64,000 nt of DNA from Pseudoclavibacter helvolus (GTDB lineage Bacteria; Actinomycetota; Actinomycetes; Actinomycetales; Microbacteriaceae), in contig NZ_JACHWJ010000001.1 of NCBI RefSeq assembly GCF_014191305.1, positions 1-64,000 of the forward strand, given 5' to 3'. Below, piece by piece: positions 33,697 to 42,398 of the stretch. The translations under genes were made by a program, and so were the position numbers. The notes under the pieces are model-generated. The model searched no databases. It worked only from the letters and a program-made list of their open reading frames with translations, and was not told the DNA's origin. Numbering within the stretch: position 1 is the stretch's first letter; every line of letters starts with the position of its first letter.

Positions 33697-34368
33697 ATGA
33701 ACACCCCATTTCTGACCGGCGGCTCGCCAGCAGGCGTGCAGAGCCCCTCGTCGCGGTACATTCTGCCGACGTTCGAGGAGCGCACGGCCTACGGCTACAA
33801 GCGCCAGGACCCGTACGCGAAGCTCTTCGAGGACCGCATTATCTTCCTCGGCGTGCAGGTGGACGACGCTTCGGCTGACGACATCATGGCCCAGCTCCTC
33901 GTGCTCGAGAGCCAGGACCCCGACCGCGACATCACGCTGTACATCAACTCGCCAGGCGGCTCGTTCACGGCCATGACGGCGATCTACGACACGATGCAGT
34001 ACATCCGTCCAGAGGTCTCCACGGTGTGCCTCGGCCAGGCAGCTTCCGCTGCCGCCGTGCTGCTCGCGGCCGGACAGCCGGGCAAGCGTCTGGCTCTGCC
34101 GAACGCTCGTGTCCTCATCCACCAGCCCTCGACCGGCGGTGCCGGCCAGGGGCAGGCGTCTGACATCGAGATCCAGGCGCAGGAAGTACTGCGGATGCGC
34201 ACGTGGCTCGAGGAGGCGCTCTCGCGTCACTCCGGCACGTCGCTCGACAAAGTCAACCGCGACATCGAGCGCGACAAGATCCTGTCGGCCAACGAGGCCC
34301 TCGAGTACGGCCTCATCGACCAGGTGCTCACGAGCCGCAAGGGCGCCGAGCCGGTCATCATCGACTAG
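33697..34368 (+). CDS. clpP2: ATP-dependent Clp protease proteolytic subunit (second copy)
   Basis: Second ClpP, 223 residues, with Ser117 (GQAASAAAV), His142 (IHQPSTGG) and Asp189 (NRDIERD). The longer N-terminus ([24 protein letters not shown]) is typical of actinobacterial ClpP2 and is probably processed. It is cotranscribed with clpP1 (14 bp gap, AAGGAAG ribosome-binding site). ClpX, the unfoldase partner, follows 125 bp downstream after a hairpin. Confidence 0.95.
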   Translation: MNTPFLTGGSPAGVQSPSSRYILPTFEERTAYGYKRQDPYAKLFEDRIIFLGVQVDDASADDIMAQLLVLESQDPDRDITLYINSPGGSFTAMTAIYDTMQYIRPEVSTVCLGQAASAAAVLLAAGQPGKRLALPNARVLIHQPSTGGAGQGQASDIEIQAQEVLRMRTWLEEALSRHSGTSLDKVNRDIERDKILSANEALEYGLIDQVLTSRKGAEPVIID

Positions 34369-34402
34369 TTCGAATCGACCGGACTGCGACACGAAGTACC
34401 GA

Positions 34403-34440
34403 GATGGCCGCGCTGGGGGAGTCACCCTGGCGCGGCCATC
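34403..34440 (+). terminator. Hairpin between clpP2 and clpX
   Basis: GATGGCCGCGC pairs with GCGCGGCCATC, with an inner GGG/CCC stem around AGTCA. No T-run follows. It may terminate or attenuate clpP transcription and so set the ratio of clpX to clpP message. Confidence 0.6.
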
Positions 34441-34493
34441 CGGGCAATGTCGGTGGTTCGGGTTAGTCTTGGCAGACCGCGAAGGAGGTCCTC

Positions 34494-35771
<1,278 letters not shown>

Positions 35772-35813
35772 CTCGCCCGAGTTCGACCAGAGCTCGACGT
35801 TGTCGAACGAGTT

Positions 35814-35851
35814 CGGAAGCCCCGCGTGTGCTCACGCGGGGCTTCCGCCGT
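35814..35851 (+). terminator. Terminator after clpX
   Basis: CGGAAGCCCCGCGTG pairs with CACGCGGGGCTTCCG around a 4-base loop, 42 bp after the clpX stop. A perfect 15-bp stem, with only CCGTTC following. Confidence 0.75.
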
Positions 35852-35957
35852 TCAGCAGTCGCACGCTGGGAGCTGGGCAGCAGGGCGGTGGGGAACAGAT
35901 GCGCCGCACGACATTAAGAGCGCATGCCTCGCGCGTCCAGCCAGGGAGGCGCCGCGC

Positions 35958-36839
35958 GTGAAGGTCACCGAGCTGCGCATCGACGATGCGCTCGTCCTGA
36001 GTGCCAACTCCGAAGAGTTGAGCGGACGCGAGCGACGGCTGGCGCTCGAAGTGCTCTCCACCGGTGACCGCGAACGACTCCGTGGGATGAGCGATGCCCG
36101 AGCGGACGCCTTCCTCGCGGGTCGGCTGCTCGTTCACGCGGGACTCGCGAGCCTCGCTCCGCGTCTCGATCTCCCCCCTTCAACTCTCGTTCCAGAGCGC
36201 CACGTTCCCGGTTCCGATCTGCCTCCTTCAAATCTCGGGATGGGTTTCGCGCTTCGGGATGGGTTGCAACCCATCCCGAAGCGCGAAAACCATCCCGAAA
36301 CGAAAGGGTGGGAGCAGGCACCGGAGCAGACGCGAGAGTGGGCGCGGGAGCGGGGGCAGGTGTCCGAGGGCGGCGGAAACCTAATGCAGGCGGTGGCGCT
36401 CGAGGTCGTGTGCTCGCGCTGCGGTTCGAGTGGGCACGGCAAGCCGAGCCTCCCGGGCGTACCTGTGCTGGTCAGCATCGCGTACGCCGGCCCGACGGTC
36501 TTCGTCGCGCTCGCGAGCGCGGATGGCTGCTTGGCGCTCGGCATCGACGCCGAAGCGCTGGGACTCGACAGCGAAAAGCCGGCACTCAACAGCGAAAGCC
36601 CCAGCCCCCGCGTCGAGTCCGACGTCGAGTGCGGACCGGCCGGGGACCTCGAGCGTTGGACGGTCGTCGAGGCGGTCCTCAAGGCCGACGGTCGGGGGCT
36701 CCGGGTCGACCCAGCCGAGGTGGAGTTCGATGGAGATGCTCTGGCGCGTGTCGGCGACGATGACGCGGCCTACCGCATCCACCGGACTGTCATCGACGAC
36801 CGATTCCTCGTGGCGGTCGCTCTGAGGATGATCGGCTAG
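35958..36839 (+). CDS. 4'-Phosphopantetheinyl transferase-like protein with inserted segment
   Basis: Transfers phosphopantetheine from CoA to a carrier-protein serine. Family blocks are DARADAFLAGRLLVHAGL, the CSRCGSSGHGKPSLPG segment, SIAYAGPTVFVALA, LGIDAEALG (the GxDxE magnesium site) and ERWTVVEAVLKADGRGL (WxxxEAxxKA). These match Sfp/EntD-type enzymes. The GTG at 35958 with AGGGAGG upstream gives 293 residues, about 60-70 more than usual. The excess lies between about residues 72 and 150 and is encoded by DNA holding a 64-bp palindrome (36235-36298) and proline/charge-rich filler. It converges with the M1 peptidase gene next to the Pls-type synthetase, its likely client. The inserted segment may or may not abolish activity. 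Confidence 0.75.
   Translation: MKVTELRIDDALVLSANSEELSGRERRLALEVLSTGDRERLRGMSDARADAFLAGRLLVHAGLASLAPRLDLPPSTLVPERHVPGSDLPPSNLGMGFALRDGLQPIPKRENHPETKGWEQAPEQTREWARERGQVSEGGGNLMQAVALEVVCSRCGSSGHGKPSLPGVPVLVSIAYAGPTVFVALASADGCLALGIDAEALGLDSEKPALNSESPSPRVESDVECGPAGDLERWTVVEAVLKADGRGLRVDPAEVEFDGDALARVGDDDAAYRIHRTVIDDRFLVAVALRMIG
36235..36298. repeat. 64-bp near-perfect palindrome inside the phosphopantetheinyl transferase gene
   Basis: Two 31-bp arms with a single mismatch meet at a palindromic centre (GGGTTGCAACCC). Each arm contains two copies of CGGGATGGGTT separated by CGCGCTT-type sequence. The element is translated in frame. It looks like a REP/MITE-type insertion; no target-site duplication could be identified. 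Confidence 0.9.
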
Positions 36840-38203
36840 AGCCTCTGGCGAGGAAGCCGGGACACCCTCGCCGGTGCACCTGCCGGGAGCTCCGGGAGCG
36901 CAAGCTGGTACAGCCACGCGTCGAAGAGCTCATGGAGGGGAGCCGCCGGAACGACTGCCGCGGCATGCTCGAGGAACTCCGCGGTCGACGCCACGGAGGA
37001 TCGCTTCTTCTGCGTCCAGCTCGTCAGGATCTCGAAGAAGGCGGAGTCGCCGATCGTGAGGCGCAGCGCGTGCAGGGTGAGCGCACCGCGCTTGTACACA
37101 CGGTCGTCGAACATATCGGCGGCGCCGGGGTCGCCGAGCAGGAGATCCTGCGGCAGTCTAGAGAGCGAGCGCCAGTAGTGCCTGGCGAGCTCGTCGGCGC
37201 TCTCGGCGCCGCTTGCCTCGGACCAGATCCATTCGGCGTAGCAGGCGAAGCCCTCGTTGAGCCAGATGTGCTGCCAGCCGGCCACGCCGACGCTATTGCC
37301 GAACCACTGGTGCGCGAGCTCGTGCGCGACGAGCCGCTCCTGTCCGCGCGCCCCGTCGATCTGGTTGGCGCCGAAGATGGCCATGCCCTGGGCTTCGAGG
37401 GGAATCTCGAGGTCGTCGGCGGTCACGATCACGGCGTAGGTGTCGAAGGGGTACGGGCCGAACGTCAGCTCGAAGGTGCCCATCATCTTCGCGAGGTCGG
37501 CGAGGTCGGTGCCGACCCGGCGGGCGAGCGAGTGCGGGTAGTGCAAGTGGCCGGCGACTCCGGCGAGCTGCACGTCCTCGCGCTGGTACCGCCCGATCTG
37601 GAGGGTCACGAGGTAGCTGGCGGTCGGCGCCGCCTCCTCGTAGACCCACGTGGTCAGCCCGCCAGAGGCTCGCTTCGAGGTGAGGGAGCCTGTCGCGACG
37701 ACGTCGTAGTTGCTGTTGACTGAGACCTGGATGCGGTAGCTCGCCTTGTCGCCGGGGTGGTCGTTGCAGGGGAACCAGGTCGGGGCGCCCGTTGGCTGCG
37801 AGGCGACGATGATGCCGTCTTCGAGTTCCTCCCAGCCGATGACGCCCCATCGGGAGCGTCGGGGACGTGGCGCGCCCTCGTAGACGACCTCGAGTGCGAT
37901 TTCGTCCCCGACTTCGACTCGCTTCGAGAGAGTGACCTTGAGCTTGCGGTCGCTCTGCTTGAAGCGTGCCTGCTTGTCACCGCGAACAGTGACTTTGCTC
38001 ACGCGGAGGCCGACGAGGTCGAGCGAGAACGCGGTGAGCGGCACGGCCGTGCGGATGCTGAGGGTCGCGGTGCCGGAGAGTCGGTTGTTCTGCATCCGGT
38101 ACTTGAGCGCCAGCTCGTAGCGTTCGACCCTGATGCTGACGTCCCCGCTCTGCGGGGTGTAGGGGTTGCCGGGCAGTGGCTCTGGTGCCGCCGCGCGGAT
38201 CAT
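36836..38203 (-). CDS. M1-family metallopeptidase coupled to the Pls-type synthetase
   Basis: A 455-residue zinc peptidase with HELAHQWFGN (His294 to His298) and LNEGFACYAEW (third ligand). It is shorter than PepN, lacking the large C-terminal domain, with the N-terminal beta domain containing SQPTGAPTWFPCNDHPGDKASY. No signal peptide is seen. The ATG at 38203 overlaps the stop of the synthetase gene (ATGA), so the two are translationally coupled, and its stop overlaps the stop of the convergent PPTase gene by 3 bp within one CTAG. M1-type aminopeptidases are known as poly-epsilon-lysine-degrading enzymes in producers, so trimming or self-protection against a polyamine peptide is a reasonable role (inference). 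Confidence 0.85.
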   Translation of the reverse strand: MIRAAAPEPLPGNPYTPQSGDVSIRVERYELALKYRMQNNRLSGTATLSIRTAVPLTAFSLDLVGLRVSKVTVRGDKQARFKQSDRKLKVTLSKRVEVGDEIALEVVYEGAPRPRRSRWGVIGWEELEDGIIVASQPTGAPTWFPCNDHPGDKASYRIQVSVNSNYDVVATGSLTSKRASGGLTTWVYEEAAPTASYLVTLQIGRYQREDVQLAGVAGHLHYPHSLARRVGTDLADLAKMMGTFELTFGPYPFDTYAVIVTADDLEIPLEAQGMAIFGANQIDGARGQERLVAHELAHQWFGNSVGVAGWQHIWLNEGFACYAEWIWSEASGAESADELARHYWRSLSRLPQDLLLGDPGAADMFDDRVYKRGALTLHALRLTIGDSAFFEILTSWTQKKRSSVASTAEFLEHAAAVVPAAPLHELFDAWLYQLALPELPAGAPARVSRLPRQRL

Positions 38204-41200
38204 GAAACCTTCGACTGGTAGGCGCGCAGCTTGACGGCACGCCATGGGCCGATGGGGTTGCCGCTCCAGCGGCTGCCGACGGGAACCGACTCACCGCGCA
38301 TGACCAGGGACGCTGGCCCCACGGTGGCGTGAGCGCCGATCGTGGCGGCCGGGAGGATCACGCTGTGCGGTCCGAGCGTTGCGCCTGCTTCGAGGGTGAC
38401 GGTGTCCATGCTCATTATTCGATCATGGAATAGGTGAGTCTGGACAACGCAGCCCCGGTTGACGGTGGCTCCGTCGCCGAGTGTGACCAGATCGGCTTCC
38501 GGCAGCCAGTACGAATCGCACCAGACGCCCTTGCCGATCTTCGCGCCGAGCGAGCGGAGCCACATCGCGAGAGCCGGCGTTCCGGCGGCGCCTCGGGCGA
38601 ACCAGGGGGCCGCGACCATCTCGACGAATGTGTCGGCGACCTCGGTGCGCCACACGAAGCTCGACCACAGTGGCTGCTCGGAGACGCGGATGCGCCCCAC
38701 GATGACCCACTTGGCGAGGGTCGAGACGGCAGCGGATGCTGCTGCTGCCGCGAGCAGCACGAACCCGGACAGGACGATGCTCCAGCCGACGCCGACGGTC
38801 GTCTCGATGGTGGCGAGCCCGAAGAGCACGCCGAGCCCGAGGCCGCAGGTCACGATGACGGGGACGATGCGGCACAGCTCCCAGAGGGCTCGCGCGACTC
38901 GGAGCGCCTGCGGCGGGTTGTAGGTGCGGGATTCGTCGCCGTCGACCGTGACGCGGCGGAGGCGGACGGGCGGGGAGCCGAGCCAGGACGAGCCGGGCTT
39001 CGCCTTGGCGGGCGCGGCGGAGAGCACGGCGACGAGGCCGTCGCGGGGGACCGAGTGGCCGGCGGCGGCCATGCCCGAGTTGCCGAGGAACGCTCGCGCG
39101 CCGATGCGGGCGCGCTCGATGCGCATCCACCCGTTGTGCAGTTCGTAGGAGGCGACCATCGTGTCGTCGGCGAGGAACGCGCCGTCGTCGATCTGGGTCA
39201 TCGAGGGGAGGAGTAGCACGGTCGAGGCTTCGACGTCGCGGCCGACCTTGGCGCCGAGCATGCGCAGCCAGACGGGCGTGAAGAGGCTCGCGTAGAAGGG
39301 GAAGAGCATGGTGCGGGCCGCGTCGAGGAGACGCTCGATGCACCAGGCCTGCCAGGCGACCCGCGAGCGCACGGGGTGCGTGCCCTCGGTGAGCCCGATC
39401 GAGAGGAGCCGGACGAAGACGACCACGAGCCCCGCGAAGGTCACTCCGGTGGCGAGCACTGCGGGGGCGAGCCAGGCGAACGCGGCGAGTGCAGCATCTC
39501 CGAGTGAGTCGGCACCGCGCATCCCGGCTGCGACGACAACTCCACCCACGCCGAAGGAGAACAGCGGGAGGAGCGCGAGCGCGACGGAGGCGACGGCGTA
39601 GACGGCGGCCCAGCCGAAGGGTTCCGGCGGGCGCTCGGCCGGCCAATCGCTGGCGCGCACCTTGCCGACCCGAACGGCGGGCGAGCCCGCCCAGCTCTTG
39701 CCGGAGCGAACCCGGCCGAAGACCGCGGACCCTGGCGCGATCTCTGCGCCCTGGCCGATCTTCGTGCCGGGCGCGAGCGTGCTGCGCGCGCCGACGGTTG
39801 CGCCGGCGCCGATGCGGATGCCGCCGATGCGGACGAGCGCGCCGTCGATCCAGTACCCCGTGAGGTCGACTTCCGGCTCGATGGCGGCGCCGTCGCCGAG
39901 CTGCAGCATGCCGGTCACGGGAGGGAGCGAGTGCAGGTCGACGTTGTTGCCGACCTTCGCGCCGAGTGCGCGAGCGTAGTAGACGACCCAGGGCGCTCCC
40001 GCGAGGCCGACGGCGTCGATCTGGGTGGCTACCTGCTCGGCGAGCCAGAGGCGCATGTGCGTGGATCCGCCCCGCCGGTAGTCGCCGGGCTTCAGGCGGA
40101 AGAGGAGGATGCGCGCGGCGGCGACCGAGATCGCCATCTTGCCGAATGGGGTCACGAAGACGACGAGCATGACGATGATGAGCCAGGCCGGCGCATCCGG
40201 GAGTACGTCGAAGCCGGGGAGGAGCTGCAGTAGCGCGCTCGCCGTGAGCAGGTAGGTGACCCAGCGTGCGCCGGCCAGGATGTGCAGGGGGAGACCGGCG
40301 ACGAGCTGCAGGATGCGCGCCGACAGCGGCGTGGGCCCTGGCGTGCTGAAGGAGGTCGGTAGTTCGTCCTCGTCGTCGAGCGCTTCGGTGATCGACTCGG
40401 TCATTGCGCCGAGGCGGGGGTGGTCGTAGACGTCGGCGACGGTGAACTCGGGCACCCTGGAGCGGACTCGCGTGACGAGCTGGGCGGCCGAGAGCGAGCC
40501 TCCGCCGAGGTCGAAGAAGTCAGCGTCCTCGCTGCCGATGGGCAGTCCGAGGACGGCCTGCCACTGCTCGGCGAGCCAGGCGACGTGGCCGTCGAGGTCT
40601 CCGGAGACTTCGTCGGCTCCCGGTAGCGGCCAGGGGAGGGCGTTCTTGTCCACCTTGCCTGAGGTGCGGGTCGGCAGGGACTCGACCTCGGCGAGGAGCG
40701 GCACGAGCGCCTTCGGGAGCTGCTCGCCGAGCTCGGCTCGCGCGAGCTGGCGTTCGTAGCCTGGCCCCGTCACGATGTAGCCGACGAGGATGGAGACGCC
40801 GGCCGAGGTCTTGCGGACCGCGACGGCCGACCCGGTCACGCCGGTCACGGCCTGCAGCGCCGCCTCGACTTCGCCGAGCTCGATGCGTCGGCCGCCGATC
40901 TTGACCTGGTCGTCGGCGCGCCCGAGGAACACGAGTCCCTCTGCCTCGTACTTGACGAGGTCGCCCGAGCGGTAGGCGCGTTCCCAGCCAAGGCTCTCCA
41001 TGGGGGCGTATTTCTCGGCGTCCTTGGCAGGGTCGAGGTAGCGGGCGAGGCCCACGCCGCCGATGATGAGCTCGCCGGACTCGCCCTCGGCGACGCGCTT
41101 GCCCTCGGCGTCGACCACCGCGAGCTCCCAGCCGTCGAGCGGCAGGCCGATGCGGATGGGCGGGGTACCGTCGAGCAGAGCAGCGCAGGCGACGACGGTC

Positions 41201-42138
41201 GCCTCGGTCGGTCCGTACGTGTTCCATACCTCGCGGCCTTCGCCGACGAGGCGCTGCGTGAGCTCGAGCGGGCAGGCTTCGCCGCCGAAGATGAGGAGCC
41301 TGACCTGCTCGATGGTCTCGCTCGGCCAGAGCGCGGCGAGGGTCGGCACCGTGGAGACGACGGAGATCTGGTGTCTGAGCAGCCACGGGCCGAGATCTTC
41401 TCCGGAGCGGACCAGCGATCGCGGGGCCGGCACGAGGCACGCGCCGTACCGCCAGGCGAGCCACATCTCCTCGCAGGAGGCGTCGAAGGCGACGGAGAGG
41501 CCGGCGAGCACGCGGTCTCCGGGCCCGATCGGGTCCTGCTGGAGAAAGAGCTTCGCCTCCGCGTCGACGAACGCCGCGGCCGATCGGTGCGAGACCGCGA
41601 CGCCCTTCGGTACTCCAGTTGATCCCGATGTGAAGATCACCCAGGTATCGTCGTCCAGGTGTGGTCCGTCGAGTTCGGCGAGGCTGCTGCTCTCGGGATG
41701 CGGGGCCCCGCCGTCGAAGAGGCTGACGGGTTCGCCCGCCTGCTGGTCGCCGTCGGCCGCGAGCACGAACTCGCCGTCGCCCTGGATGGTGCCGCGCACC
41801 TTGGCCTCACCGAAGACAAGCACGGCCCGCTCGTCTGGGTCATCGACGTCGACGGGCACGTAGGCGGCGCCGGCGGCGATGATCGAGAGGATCGCGATGT
41901 ACAGCTCTCGCGTGCCGGAGACGAGTCGCACGCCGACCTTGTCGCCCCTCCGTACCCCCGCATCCTGCAGCAGCTTGGCCGTCTGCGCGACGTAGGCCGT
42001 CAGGTCCTGGTAGCTGAGCGGGGCGTCGCCGTCGTCGATCGCGATGGCGTCGGGATGCGCGGTGGCCGTCGCCGAGAGCACGTCGATGAGCGTGCGGGGC
42101 GTGGGGGCTGCCGCGGATCGGTCCAGAGGGGATTGCAC
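38200..42138 (-). CDS. Pls/PosA-family single-module non-ribosomal peptide synthetase (poly-amino-acid synthetase-like)
   Basis: A 1312-residue membrane enzyme. Residues 1 to about 500 are an adenylation domain: VIFTSGSTGVPKG, FDASCEEMWLAWRYG, NTYGPTEATV, YRSGDLV, GRADDQVKIGGRRIELGE and PTRTSGKVDKNALPW. A thiolation domain follows with FFDLGGGSLSAAQL (Ser548 would carry phosphopantetheine). The C-terminal 700 residues alternate membrane helices with three left-handed-beta-helix (hexapeptide) segments, the architecture of poly-epsilon-lysine synthetase. No condensation or thioesterase domain is present. The amino acid is unknown; a basic diamino acid (lysine, diaminobutyrate, diaminopropionate) is typical for the family. 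The start is GTG at 42138, with no clear ribosome-binding site. It is followed by the coupled M1 gene and convergent PPTase. Confidence 0.88.
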   Translation of the reverse strand: MQSPLDRSAAAPTPRTLIDVLSATATAHPDAIAIDDGDAPLSYQDLTAYVAQTAKLLQDAGVRRGDKVGVRLVSGTRELYIAILSIIAAGAAYVPVDVDDPDERAVLVFGEAKVRGTIQGDGEFVLAADGDQQAGEPVSLFDGGAPHPESSSLAELDGPHLDDDTWVIFTSGSTGVPKGVAVSHRSAAAFVDAEAKLFLQQDPIGPGDRVLAGLSVAFDASCEEMWLAWRYGACLVPAPRSLVRSGEDLGPWLLRHQISVVSTVPTLAALWPSETIEQVRLLIFGGEACPLELTQRLVGEGREVWNTYGPTEATVVACAALLDGTPPIRIGLPLDGWELAVVDAEGKRVAEGESGELIIGGVGLARYLDPAKDAEKYAPMESLGWERAYRSGDLVKYEAEGLVFLGRADDQVKIGGRRIELGEVEAALQAVTGVTGSAVAVRKTSAGVSILVGYIVTGPGYERQLARAELGEQLPKALVPLLAEVESLPTRTSGKVDKNALPWPLPGADEVSGDLDGHVAWLAEQWQAVLGLPIGSEDADFFDLGGGSLSAAQLVTRVRSRVPEFTVADVYDHPRLGAMTESITEALDDEDELPTSFSTPGPTPLSARILQLVAGLPLHILAGARWVTYLLTASALLQLLPGFDVLPDAPAWLIIVMLVVFVTPFGKMAISVAAARILLFRLKPGDYRRGGSTHMRLWLAEQVATQIDAVGLAGAPWVVYYARALGAKVGNNVDLHSLPPVTGMLQLGDGAAIEPEVDLTGYWIDGALVRIGGIRIGAGATVGARSTLAPGTKIGQGAEIAPGSAVFGRVRSGKSWAGSPAVRVGKVRASDWPAERPPEPFGWAAVYAVASVALALLPLFSFGVGGVVVAAGMRGADSLGDAALAAFAWLAPAVLATGVTFAGLVVVFVRLLSIGLTEGTHPVRSRVAWQAWCIERLLDAARTMLFPFYASLFTPVWLRMLGAKVGRDVEASTVLLLPSMTQIDDGAFLADDTMVASYELHNGWMRIERARIGARAFLGNSGMAAAGHSVPRDGLVAVLSAAPAKAKPGSSWLGSPPVRLRRVTVDGDESRTYNPPQALRVARALWELCRIVPVIVTCGLGLGVLFGLATIETTVGVGWSIVLSGFVLLAAAAASAAVSTLAKWVIVGRIRVSEQPLWSSFVWRTEVADTFVEMVAAPWFARGAAGTPALAMWLRSLGAKIGKGVWCDSYWLPEADLVTLGDGATVNRGCVVQTHLFHDRIMSMDTVTLEAGATLGPHSVILPAATIGAHATVGPASLVMRGESVPVGSRWSGNPIGPWRAVKLRAYQSKVS

Positions 42139-42259
42139 GCAGCAACGCTACCGGCCGAAGGTAACGCGGTGGTTGCCGATCGTCTTCGCGCCGCGGGGAC
42201 GCGTCCGTATTTCACCCACTGGATTTCGAGGAGTCGTTGTCGAACCTGACTTTCTCCCG

Positions 42260-42278
42260 TAAGGTAACCCTAGCCTTA
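42260..42278. promoter_or_regulatory. Candidate DtxR/IdeR iron box 1
   Basis: TAAGGTAACCCTAGCCTTA is a 19-bp imperfect palindrome close to the remembered consensus TTAGGTTAGGCTAACCTAA. It lies 121 bp before the HtaA-type gene and 122 bp before the synthetase gene, so it could govern either or both. Confidence 0.6.
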
Positions 42279-42296
42279 CTTAGCGTTACCTAACCC
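42278..42296. promoter_or_regulatory. Candidate DtxR/IdeR iron box 2
   Basis: ACTTAGCGTTACCTAACCC abuts box 1. The right half (ACCTAACC) matches the consensus well, the left half less so. Tandem overlapping boxes are common upstream of strongly iron-repressed genes. Confidence 0.5.
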
Positions 42297-42398
42297 GTTC
42301 CACCGGGTGGCGCCCCCAACGTGAGGCTTTCGGTACACGGCACTCGCCGCGCATCTGCGCGCGTGTCGGCGAGCCGTGGCTTCTACTCAGGAGAACTC

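Noticed and set aside
41659-42249. 196-codon plus-strand frame inside the synthetase gene
   Set aside because: Antisense shadow of the adenylation domain with no recognisable protein features.
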